Shown in pieces: positions 20,038-28,636 of a stretch of DNA of 44,958 bases. The stretch comes from Taibaiella sp. GTDB lineage: Bacteria > Bacteroidota > Bacteroidia > Chitinophagales > Chitinophagaceae. Position 1 is the first letter of the stretch. Every line of letters starts with the position of its first letter. The translations under genes and the position numbers were made by a program. The DNA lies in the NCBI GenBank assembly GCA_019739295.1, contig JAHHDV010000024.1, forward strand, positions 1 through 44,958, written 5' to 3'. Below the pieces are notes generated by a model. It was not told the DNA's origin. It ran no database searches and was given only the letters and a program-made list of their open reading frames with translations.

Positions 20038-20936
20038 GAAAAATACTTGCTTTAATTGTCCTGGCCTTATGCTTATATTCTTGTGAAAGGGAAATGAATA
20101 TCCGGCTTCCTGGCTCTGAGCCTAAGCTCATTGTGGAAGGGAGCATAGAGACCGGATTACCTCCTGTGGTGAGGCTGTCCCGCAGCATTGGTTTCTTTGC
20201 CGAGATCGATACTGCCATTTTCTTTAATTCTTTTGTCAATGGTGCCCATATTACGGTTTCTGATGGAGAGAAAACCATTACGCTCAAAGAATATGAATTC
20301 TACCTGGGCGATTACAAGATTAATTTTTACAGTGTAGATTCGGCCAACCTGGATGACCTCGCATTTGCAGGCGTATCCGGCAAGCAGTATGACCTCAGGG
20401 TAGAAGTAGATGGAGAAATATTTACTTCAACGACAACGATACCTCCTGTCAATTATGGCCTGGATTCTTTCTGGACAGAGATACCTGCCAATGAAGAAGC
20501 TATGGCTGAAGATCCTACCTACAGGATCGTAAGAGGCAGGTACAATGACCCCATTGATGAAATCAACAGGTTCCGGATCTTCAGCGCTGTCAACGGGGGA
20601 TCCTTCTATGCTCCTTATTTTTCAGTGAATAATGACGACATCATCAATGGTACTACTGTCAATGTATTGATCGAACCCGGGTGGAACCGTTTTGATACCC
20701 TGAATATGGCAAGGTCCAATTATTTCCACCTCGGCGATACCCTGGATATCAAATTGGCATCCATCGATTTTGCTACCTACGAATTCTTCAGAACCCTGGA
20801 ATATTCTTATGGTACGGTCGGCAACCCTTTCGCCGCACCCATGATCGTCTCCTCCAATATCGAGGGAGGTGCATTAGGTGTATGGGCAGGATATGGCGCC
20901 TTTACGCAGCGGTATGTAGTAAAAGATGAGGAATAA
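20034..20936 (+). CDS. DUF4249 lipoprotein
   Basis: A lipoprotein of 300 residues with signal MRKILALIVLALCLYSCE (lipobox YSC). The order of features, a beta-rich body starting EPKLIVEGSIETGLPP, then VRLSRSIGFF and a C-terminal GALGVWAGYGAFTQRY, matches DUF4249, a Bacteroidetes family usually encoded next to a TonB-dependent receptor and thought to sit on the outer membrane surface. Here the receptor is about 1 kb away and divergent, with rlmB between. The start overlaps the rlmB stop, so translation may be coupled. Confidence 0.8.
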   Translation: MRKILALIVLALCLYSCEREMNIRLPGSEPKLIVEGSIETGLPPVVRLSRSIGFFAEIDTAIFFNSFVNGAHITVSDGEKTITLKEYEFYLGDYKINFYSVDSANLDDLAFAGVSGKQYDLRVEVDGEIFTSTTTIPPVNYGLDSFWTEIPANEEAMAEDPTYRIVRGRYNDPIDEINRFRIFSAVNGGSFYAPYFSVNNDDIINGTTVNVLIEPGWNRFDTLNMARSNYFHLGDTLDIKLASIDFATYEFFRTLEYSYGTVGNPFAAPMIVSSNIEGGALGVWAGYGAFTQRYVVKDEE

Positions 20937-21043
20937 ATAGCTTCGGGACAGGAAATCCCATGATTTATCTTCATAATCTATATTATTATTCTCCGGATAT
21001 ATTTAAGCTTATTTACAGGTTTGTAGCAATGTGGTATGTTTGG

Positions 21044-21375
21044 TTATTCCAGTCCCGGTCTTGGACTGAGTAGGATAGTTGCAGTCTCTCCGGAAGCAAG
21101 GTTTACTTCAGGAGTATCATAGTTTGCTTTCGCTACAATAACAGACATATCCAGGCATTTTATGATTCCCCCGGAAATACCTTCTAATTCACAAGCTCCT
21201 TCTTCATCCGTTATCGCAAGATTATTTTCCCTTCATTTTTGCAAAATAACCGCAGTACTCATTGACTGCCTGGTCACAATTCACCTGTGACAACGGCCCT
21301 CACGTTTTGTACACAGTCGCCGCAGGAAGTTAATAAAAGAAAAAGCGCAATCAGGTATTCTGATATGTTCAGGGT
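21044..21375 (-). CDS. Small Cys-containing lipoprotein with carboxypeptidase-like domain
   Basis: This gene is not visible as a single frame. Read on the minus strand, it gives a signal ending in the lipobox LFLLLTSC, then GDCVQNVRAVV, CDQAVNEYCGYFAKMK, NLAITDEEGACELEGISGG and finally VNLASGETATILLSPRPGLE with a stop at 21044. The second half matches the pattern of a carboxypeptidase regulatory-like beta-sandwich, with six cysteines in the mature protein. Two single-base removals (near 21291 and C3 at 21229-21231) are needed. The start is uncertain: no ATG is visible, and a TTG near 21375 or an error-hidden start is possible. Function unknown. It lies just downstream of tuf but beyond the tuf terminator. 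Confidence 0.5.
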
Positions 21376-21452
21376 CAAGGTATTTTTTTAAACAGTATAA
21401 AGCAAGCAGCCGCAATGTAAATGTTTGAACCTGGTTCCGAACATTTCCTGCA

Positions 21453-21488
21453 TAAAAAAGAGTCTTGAAGTTTTGCTTCAAGACTCTT
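21453..21488 (-). terminator. Terminator after tuf
   Basis: Read on the minus strand, AAGAGTCTTGAAG, loop CAAAA, CTTCAAGACTCTT, then TTTTAT: 13-bp perfect stem plus U-run, about 33 nt after the tuf stop. Confidence 0.9.
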
Positions 21489-21520
21489 TCTATTAAGATC
21501 AACTAACGTTGATACAATTC

Positions 21521-22709
21521 TTATTTGAGGATTTCAGTCACCTGACCTGCGCCCACTGTACGGCCACCTTCACGGATAGCGAATTTCAGTCCTTTATCCA
21601 TTGCGATAGGAGCGATCAGCTTAACAGTCAAATTCACATTATCACCAGGCATTACCATTTCAACACCTTCAGGCAAGTAACACTCACCAGTTACATCTGT
21701 AGTTCTGAAGTAGAACTGAGGACGGTATTTGTTGAAGAATGGAGTGTGACGGCCACCTTCGTCTTTTCCTAATACATAAACCTCACCTTTGAACTCAGTG
21801 TGCGGAGTGATAGAGTTTGGCTTAACGATTACCATACCACGACGGATATCTTTTTTCTCAATACCGCGTAGCAGGATACCAGCGTTATCACCGGCTTCAC
21901 CACGATCCAATAATTTTTTGAACATTTCCACACCTGTACAAGTAGAAGTCAATGGTTTTTCGTTGAAACCAACGATCTCTACAGCATCACCTACAGTGAT
22001 CACACCTCTTTCTATACGACCTGTAGCTACAGTACCACGACCGGTAATGGTGAATACGTCCTCTACAGACATCAGGAACGGCTGATCTACAGCACGTGGA
22101 GGAAGAGGAATATACTCATCTACGGCAGCCATTAATTTATTGATAGCTTCTACACCTTCTGGTTTACCATCAAGACCTGCCAATGCAGAACCCTGGATGA
22201 TAGGTGCGTTGTCACCATCATAATCGTTAGCAGACAATAATTCTCTGATCTCTAATTCTACTAATTCCAGAATTTCAGGATCATCTACCAGGTCCACTTT
22301 GTTCATAAATACAACAATACGAGGAACACCTACCTGGCGTGCCAAAAGGATATGTTCTTTAGTTTGAGGCATCGGACCATCAGTAGCAGCAACCACCAGG
22401 ATAGCACCGTCCATCTGAGCAGCACCAGTAATCATATTTTTCACATAGTCAGCGTGACCCGGGCAGTCAACGTGTGCATAGTGACGATTTGCAGTTTCAT
22501 ATTCTACGTGCGCAGTGTTGATAGTGATACCACGCTCTTTCTCTTCCGGAGCATTGTCAATACCATCATAATCTCTTTTCTCTGCCAAACCCTGAGAAGC
22601 CAATACTGAAGTAATAGCGGCAGTCAAGGTAGTTTTTTCCGTGGTCAACGTGACCGATTGTACCAATGTTTACGTGGGGTTTCGCCCTGTTAAAGGTCTC
22701 TTTAGCCAT
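21521..22709 (-). CDS. tuf: Elongation factor Tu (one frameshift)
   Basis: EF-Tu GTPase delivering aminoacyl-tRNA. Motifs after the break: [48 protein letters not shown] and GSALAGLDG, then the two beta-barrel domains to QVTEILK. The true start is ATG 22709 ([20 protein letters not shown]); the frame breaks in the P-loop GHVDHGKTT at a T6 run (22633-22638; five expected). EF-Tu is essential and highly conserved, so an error in the sequence is far likelier than a mutation. About 395 residues. It is the last gene of the tRNA-tuf operon and also has its own -7 box. Confidence 0.97.
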
Positions 22710-22755
22710 TTTATTTAATTTTTAAAAAATTTATATTTAGTTTATAAAAAGTATG

Positions 22756-22763
22756 CAAAGGTA
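22756..22763 (-). promoter_or_regulatory. Internal -7 box before tuf
   Basis: TACCTTTG on the minus strand, exact TAnnTTTG match, 47 nt before the tuf start and downstream of the tRNAs. It may give extra tuf transcription; no -33 TTG at normal distance. Confidence 0.45.
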
Positions 22764-22995
22764 ATTATTTTTTTAAAAATAGAAAAAATTAATTAAACCT
22801 ATAATGTTGTGGCAATGTTAACGAACTGCCACAATTCATGGGTCTGGAACTCTTTTTTCTACCCGGTCCGGGATACAGATATTTCCGATTGGCCTTGTCG
22901 GAAAATCTCCATCACCTGAACTATAAAAACAATTTCCTTAATGCTGGATTATTTACCGGAAAATACATATTGTTCTTCCGGATCAATAAATAATG

Positions 22996-23067
<72 letters not shown>

Positions 23068-23201
23068 CTGAAAAACCTATGAATGCGATCGTTTGCAAAC
23101 CTGAAACATGATACATTACCGGATATCAAACTACTCATTCACTGATTTACGAATTAAAAATAGCCAACCGGCTTTCGCCAATCAGCTATTTATCACCTTA
23201 G

Positions 23202-23274
23202 AGCGGAAGACGAGGCTCGAACCCGCGACCTACAGCTTGGAAGGCTGTCGCTCTACCAACTGAGCTACTTCCGC
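23202..23274 (-). tRNA. tRNA-Gly (TCC)
   Basis: Acceptor GCGGAAG/CTTCCGC, D arm AGCTCAGTTGGTAGAGC, anticodon TCC in loop CTTCCAA, T arm GGGTTCGAGCC. No encoded CCA. Confidence 0.96.
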
Positions 23275-23284
23275 ATTCTTGAAA

Positions 23285-23315
23285 TCAGCTGATCAGCAAA
23301 TTGCTGATCAGCTGA
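23285..23315. repeat. 31-nt palindrome between tRNA-Gly and tRNA-Tyr
   Basis: TCAGCTGATCAGCAA, one A, then TTGCTGATCAGCTGA: a perfect 15-bp inverted repeat with a 1-nt centre. There is no U-run, so it is more likely an RNA processing hairpin in the tRNA precursor than a terminator. Confidence 0.7.
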
Positions 23316-23324
23316 CCGGTAAAG

Positions 23325-23407
23325 TGGGCAGGGAAGGATTCGAACCTCCGTACACCGAAGTGAGCAGATTTACAGTCTGCCGCCTTTAACCACTCGGCCA
23401 CCTACCC
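23325..23407 (-). tRNA. tRNA-Tyr (GTA)
   Basis: Class II tRNA of 83 nt with a long variable arm. Acceptor GGGTAGG/CCTGCCC (one G-U), anticodon GTA in loop CTGTAAA, T arm GGTTCGAATCC, discriminator A. Confidence 0.95.
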
Positions 23408-23489
23408 CCTATTCCAAATAAATATGGAGAACTGAATACAAACGAAATGTCCGGTAATCAATACTCCACAGACCTGGATATAAAAAAAG

Positions 23490-23562
<73 letters not shown>

Positions 23563-23617
23563 CTTTAATTATCTCTATACTAAGAACTCCCCCATGGGCT
23601 TTTGCTTTCAGGGATTG

Positions 23618-23648
23618 CAAAGGTAATTGTTCCATTCAAATCTGCAAA
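23618..23648 (-). promoter_or_regulatory. Promoter of the tRNA-tuf operon
   Basis: On the minus strand TTTG (23648-23645), exactly 19 nt, TACCTTTG (23625-23618): a textbook Bacteroidetes -33/-7 pair, the best in the window, as expected for a highly expressed stable-RNA operon. Confidence 0.8.
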
Positions 23649-23766
23649 TTTTTTTTTCAGATTATTTTTTCCGCCTTCCGGTGTCGCCTGTACCGCTTTG
23701 AAAAAGGTATTTCTGACCATCTCCTCAAATCCTGTCCGGGATAAATATACACTTGTTTCTTTTTTA

Positions 23767-23774
23767 TACCTTTG
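23767..23774 (+). promoter_or_regulatory. -7 box of serS
   Basis: TACCTTTG, exact TAnnTTTG match, 38 nt before ATG 23813. It lies inside the open upstream extension and so rules out the start at 23753. Confidence 0.55.
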
Positions 23775-23812
23775 CGTTTCAATTTTTTCAAAGATCCTAC
23801 ATCATCATCATT

Positions 23813-25084
23813 ATGCTCAACATTCAATTGCTTCGGGACGACAAGGAAACGGTCATCAATGGTTTAAAAAAGAAAAATTTTAAAAACCCGGAAGTTGTCG
23901 ATCTTATCCTGGAGATCGATGCCCAGCGCCGTAAACTGCAACAGCAAAATGATGAGATCGCTGCCCGGTCCAATGCCGCTGCCAAGCAGATCGGGCAACT
24001 GATGGGTCAAGGTAAAAAAGACGAAGCGGAACAGGTCAAACAATCTGTGGCCAGCAATAAAGAGCACCAAAGGAAAATCTCCGAGCAGCTCGGCGAACTC
24101 GAAGCACAACAATTCAATGAGCTGGTGAAACTCCCGAATATGCCTTCCGAATATGTGCCGGACGGTATCACTGCCGAAGAAAATGTAGTGATGAAAATCG
24201 TAGAACATGTACCTCAGCTTCCGGAGGGCAGCCTGCCGCATTGGGAACTTGCTGCGAAATACGGACTGATTGACTTCGAGACCGGCACCAAAATCACAGG
24301 AAGCGGCTTTCCTGTTTATACCGGCGCAGGAGCCAGGCTACAGCGTGCATTGATCAATTATTTCCTGGATTATAATACAGAACGCGGGTATCAGGAGTTA
24401 GAAGTCCCGATCGTGGTCAACGAAGCCAGCGGGTTCGGTACCGGCCAGCTTCCGGACAAAGAAGGTCAGATGTACCATGTACAAAATGAAAACCTATACC
24501 TGATCCCTACTGCTGAAGTTCCCCTGACCAATATCTACAGGGATGAAATTCTTTCCAATGAACAGCTACCGGTCCTGATGACCGGTTACACCCCCTGCTT
24601 CAGGAGAGAGGCCGGGTCCTATGGCAAAGATGTGAGAGGGCTGAACAGGTTACACCAATTCGACAAAGTGGAAATCGTAGCCATTACCAGGCCGGCAGAC
24701 AGCTATGCACAGTTACAAAAAATGGTGGATCACGTAGAAGGGTTGCTGGGTAGTCTTCAATTACCTTATCGCATACTCAAACTATGTGGTGGCGATATGA
24801 GTTTTGCTTCTGCACTGACCTATGACTTCGAGGTATGGAGTGCTGCACAGGAGCGCTGGCTGGAAGTCAGTTCAGTGTCCAACTTTGAAGCTTTCCAGAC
24901 CAACAGAATGAAAATCCGCTACAAGGATGATTCAGGAAAGACACAGCTCTTACATTCCCTGAACGGAAGCTCACTGGCGCTGCCGAGAATAGTGGCTTGT
25001 CTTTTGGAAAATAATCAAAAAGAAAATGGCATCCACCTGCCTGAAGTGCTGAAACCTTACCTGAAAGATCTGATCATCAGCTAA
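23813..25084 (+). CDS. serS: Seryl-tRNA synthetase
   Basis: Class II aminoacyl-tRNA synthetase charging tRNA-Ser. The N-terminal coiled-coil arm (about residues 25-100, rich in Gln, Lys and Glu) binds the long variable arm of tRNA-Ser. The catalytic core shows TAEVPLTNIY, the motif 2 segment CFRREAGSYGKDVRGLNRLHQF, and motif 3 NGSSLALPRIVACLLENNQ. The start MLNIQLLRDDKETV fits the family and the promoter position; 423 residues, intact. A terminator-like hairpin follows that overlaps the promoter of the next gene. Confidence 0.97.
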   Translation: MLNIQLLRDDKETVINGLKKKNFKNPEVVDLILEIDAQRRKLQQQNDEIAARSNAAAKQIGQLMGQGKKDEAEQVKQSVASNKEHQRKISEQLGELEAQQFNELVKLPNMPSEYVPDGITAEENVVMKIVEHVPQLPEGSLPHWELAAKYGLIDFETGTKITGSGFPVYTGAGARLQRALINYFLDYNTERGYQELEVPIVVNEASGFGTGQLPDKEGQMYHVQNENLYLIPTAEVPLTNIYRDEILSNEQLPVLMTGYTPCFRREAGSYGKDVRGLNRLHQFDKVEIVAITRPADSYAQLQKMVDHVEGLLGSLQLPYRILKLCGGDMSFASALTYDFEVWSAAQERWLEVSSVSNFEAFQTNRMKIRYKDDSGKTQLLHSLNGSSLALPRIVACLLENNQKENGIHLPEVLKPYLKDLIIS

Positions 25085-25110
25085 AATGACAGTTCGTAAA
25101 TTTGGCTGTG

Positions 25111-25140
25111 ATGTAAGACAATCTTAGATTTGTCTTACAT
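25111..25140 (+). terminator. Hairpin after serS
   Basis: ATGTAAGACAA, 8-nt loop, TTGTCTTACAT: perfect 11-bp stem followed by CTTATATTTT. Its 3' arm contains the -33 element of the next promoter. Confidence 0.65.
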
Positions 25141-25159
25141 CTTATATTTTATATCTTTA
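25129..25159 (+). promoter_or_regulatory. Promoter of the DUF4293 gene
   Basis: TTTG (25129-25132), 19 nt, TATCTTTA (25152-25159). The ATG at 25172 is only 12 nt beyond, so the leader is very short. Confidence 0.65.
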
Positions 25160-25171
25160 ATTCAATTCATA

Positions 25172-25585
25172 ATGATCCAAAGAATACAAACAGTCTGGCT
25201 ATTGCTATCTGCTATCGTGATCGCTTCGACCTTATACTTTAATGTCTTCAGGCTCGCAGACGGCACATTGCTGAATCTTCAGGATAATTATTTAGCTATA
25301 GTATTGGTGGCCCTGTCTGCTATACTGAGTATGACAGCGCTTTTCAACTTCAGGAAGAGAAATGCCCAGCTGAATATGATCTGGCTGAATATCCTGGTAG
25401 TGACGGGCCTGCTGGTATGGATGTTCTTTTCCATAGAAGACGCCAGGGGCACCATTTCGGAGCAGGGAGGAGCATACCAGTTCGGTGCTTTTGTTCCCCT
25501 GATCAGCATGGTACTTTTGTTCATGGCGAGGAGCGGTATCCGCAAAGATATCAAACTGCTGAAGGCTTACGATCGTTTAAGATAA
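25172..25585 (+). CDS. DUF4293 membrane protein
   Basis: A 137-residue protein starting MIQRIQTVWLLLSAIVIAS with four predicted membrane helices and ending KLLKAYDRLR, the standard shape of DUF4293, a Bacteroidetes-restricted family of unknown function. The promoter position and family N-terminus support the start at 25172, 14 codons inside the longer open frame. The GT2 gene begins 13 nt downstream, so the two may be co-transcribed. Confidence 0.82.
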   Translation: MIQRIQTVWLLLSAIVIASTLYFNVFRLADGTLLNLQDNYLAIVLVALSAILSMTALFNFRKRNAQLNMIWLNILVVTGLLVWMFFSIEDARGTISEQGGAYQFGAFVPLISMVLLFMARSGIRKDIKLLKAYDRLR

Positions 25586-25598
25586 TCAATTCTTTCTT

Positions 25599-26300
25599 TT
25601 GACGCACCACCTGGCACTGATACTTCCCTGTTTCAACCCTCCCAAAGACTGGGAGCAGATCGTTATAAAGAGCTACCAGGAGATCCGGCACCGAGTGGGT
25701 CATCCGGTACAGCTGTGCATCGTCAACGACGGAAGTCAATATGATATCAGTCTTGCAGTAGAGATACTGCGAACGAAGATCCCACTGTTCCACTACGTTG
25801 ACAACCGGGAAAACCGGGGGAAAGGTGCAGCCCTACGCAGCGGGATCAGGGAAGCAAATGCGGATTATTATATCTATACCGATATAGATTTGCCCTACAC
25901 GACGGACTCGGTCCTTGAAGTATATCAGCAGCTGCTTACAGGTCATGATGTGGTGGCCGGCATTAAGGACAGGACTTATTATGAACAAACACCTCCGGTA
26001 CGGAAGTTTATATCCCGGGCATTGCGCTGGTGTATCCGCAACCTGCTCAATATGGGTATAACCGATACCCAATGCGGGTTAAAAGGATTTAATGAAAAAG
26101 GGAAAAACATCTTTCTTTCCACTACAATAGACCGTTATTTATTTGACCTGGAGTTCATTTACCTTTCGTCTAAGAAAAAGGAAAATATAGCCATGAAAGC
26201 GGTGGAAGTACATCTGAGGCCGGGAATTATTTTCAGAAAAATGAACCCGAAAATCCTGCTTCAGGAAGGAAAGAATTTTCTAAATATCTTAATGAAATGA
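25599..26300 (+). CDS. GT2 glycosyltransferase, polyprenyl-phosphate-sugar synthase type
   Basis: Cytoplasmic GT-A enzyme of family 2. LALILPCFNPP opens the nucleotide-sugar fold, IVNDGS and the metal-binding IYTDIDLPY (D-x-D) are present, and ITDTQCGLKGF is typical of the dolichyl-phosphate mannose/glucose synthase branch, which makes polyprenyl-phosphate sugars for membrane glycosyltransferases. It lacks the C-terminal membrane helices of some members. 233 residues. An in-frame stop just upstream leaves TTG 25599 as the only good start, unless an ATG is hidden by a base error. Its end overlaps the next gene by 4 nt, so the two are coupled. Confidence 0.85.
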   Translation: MTHHLALILPCFNPPKDWEQIVIKSYQEIRHRVGHPVQLCIVNDGSQYDISLAVEILRTKIPLFHYVDNRENRGKGAALRSGIREANADYYIYTDIDLPYTTDSVLEVYQQLLTGHDVVAGIKDRTYYEQTPPVRKFISRALRWCIRNLLNMGITDTQCGLKGFNEKGKNIFLSTTIDRYLFDLEFIYLSSKKKENIAMKAVEVHLRPGIIFRKMNPKILLQEGKNFLNILMK

Positions 26301-28631
26301 ACCCGCCTAAACGTCATCTCCGCAATGCAATCATCATATTTGTCATCAGTTCCTTCGCAGCAGGTATCATATTTCAGGAAATAGTTACGCACCTCAACAG
26401 TTCCCTTATATCAAATGGTGGTGATGGGATCAAAAATTACTATACTTATCTCTATCAGGTCCAGCATGGATCGGGAACTCATTTTCAGGGAATGAATTAT
26501 CCTTACGGCGAGCATGTGATCTTCACAGATAATATGCCCCTGTTGGTGTGGCTGGTCCAGGGTATCGGTCAATGGATGCCGGGCGCAACGGATTATGCTT
26601 TGGGAATCATGCATTTTCTTGTTTTGATTTCCATACCTGTCGGCTGTGTGTTTATGTATAAGATACTCATCCGATTCGGTATCCCGGCCTGGTTAGCGGG
26701 GTTATGCGGGATCATCATCGTATTCTCCTGCCAGCAGTACATGAAGATAGAGGGACATTTCGGAATGGCGTTCATGGGGTATATACCGATGATGCTGTAT
26801 TGGCTGATGCTGTACGACGAACGAAGGAAGATCATTTATCCTTTCCTCATTTTCATCTTTACACTCATCTTTGCCTTTTTCCATCTTTATAACCTTGCGA
26901 TCAGCACGGTACTGATTGTCTTTTACAGCTTTTCTTTTTTTATTATCCATTTCAAAAAATCTTTTTTAAGAAACCTCATCCATACCTTACCCATTATCAT
27001 CAGCATCCTGGTTCCGACTGTTATCGTGAAGTTATTCCTATCTGCAACGGATCAGGTCACCGACCGGCCCGACTACCCATATGGAGTATTCGGCGGAGCC
27101 ACAGAAGGTAAACATATCTTTCTCAATCCTGATGCACCTATGGGTAATATGCTCCAGTTTTTATTCGGACCCGCAGAAAAGGCTTATGGAGAAGGCTCTG
27201 TATACCTGGGTTTGGTGAGCTTCGGTACATTTTTATTTGTACTGACATGTTGTATAGCATGGCTGGTCAGGCCAAAAAAACATAGTAAAGCACTGCTTAC
27301 CGAAGTGTATGAAAACAACTATTCCATCTGGCTGCTGACGGGATTCTTCGCATTGCTCCTGGGGATGGGTGTCCCTATCTCCTGGGGATGGGATACACTC
27401 ATTGATCATATTGCCACCATCAGGCAATTCCGGACCGTGGGAAGGTTTTCATGGATTTTTTACTTTATCTTTCAGATATTTGTTGTACTTACTTTATTCA
27501 GGACTTACCGGTATCTGATTTCAAAAGACAAAAAAACGCTTGCTACTGTCATTACTGTAACCTGTATTGCCATATCCTTCATCCAGAGTTTTGCCATCTA
27601 CAATTTTTTCAAAAAAAAATCCTGATGACAAGCATGAATATTTCAGTGCCTTCGCTGGAAAAGAGCACAGTCTTTCATCAGTACTAAATTCTTCCGGTAA
27701 GCACATTCAGGATTTTCAGGCTATAGTTGCGCTTCCTTTCTTCCATGTAGGATCGGAGAAGTTATGGATAGGACCGGATTGGAATCCGTCCTTAATCACT
27801 TCGTTTCATATCAGTTATCAGACCGGTCTTCCTATTGTAGATGTGATGATGTCAAGAACATCCTGGAGCCAGACTTTTGAAAGTATCCGCCTGGCAGACG
27901 GCCCGTTTTCCCAAAAAAAGATACTGGACAGGTTCAGCGATAAGCCGCTCCTGATCCTTGCAGATACACAATATACAACGGATATCAACGAGCTTTACCT
28001 GACTACAATGGCTGATTCACTGCTGACCTGGGATCGCTTCCGGATCTATAGTCTCAGCAAATCCCGGCTGCTTGCAAGCCAAAAAGAAATTATCGACTCC
28101 ACAGTTAAAATTGCTTACCAAAGCCAGGAAGAAACAGGCATCATCCTGCCACCAGGCAGTGATTCATTTCTTTATGTCAATCATTTTGATAATGGCCTAG
28201 TAGAAGGGAAAATGGGAAAGGGGTTTTATCAGGAAAAATTCGAACAGGATCCTGTACTGGATCTGATTCCCTTACCTCAACTGAAGTATGACCATAAGCT
28301 GGTCATCAATATATGGGCTAAGGTCAATGACTATAAATACAACGGCCCTTCCTACCTGATCGACCAGTTTAATGCAGACAGTCAGCATGTGTACCATCAG
28401 AATATCGGTGCAAAGCTCAGCACAATGACAGAAAAAGGACTATGGCTGCTCACGGAAAAAGTGGTAGACATTCATCCTCAGGCAGCATTTATGACCGTCC
28501 GGATCGATGATGGTAAAGCAAGCAACAGGAATTATATGGCGCTGGACGAGCTGGCACTCTACCCGGTTCATGCAACCTATTTTTACAAGAAAGACAAAGC
28601 CTTATACCTCAATAACCGAAAAGTACGTTAA
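26297..28631 (+). CDS. Large polytopic membrane protein, GT-C-like (one frameshift)
   Basis: I cannot name the family. An A9 run (27611-27619; eight expected) splits the frame; joined, it is about 778 residues. The first 440 residues hold ten or more membrane helices with NGGDGIKNYYTYLYQ, MNYPYGEHVIFTDNMPLLVW and IRQFRTVGRFSW; a periplasmic part has AIVALPFFHVGSEKLWIG and LPIVDVMMSRTSW. Acidic residues in the first outer loop and the overall plan resemble GT-C glycosyltransferases that use polyprenyl-phosphate sugars. A further C-terminal region of about 190 residues looks beta-rich, perhaps carbohydrate-binding. It overlaps the GT2 gene and is convergent with a shorter paralogue. Function is inferred. 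Confidence 0.65.
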
Positions 28632-28636
28632 TACGC

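Noticed and set aside
22633..22638. Programmed frameshift or decay of tuf
   Set aside because: EF-Tu is essential and the break is one extra T in a T6 run within the P-loop, the same error type seen throughout the window.
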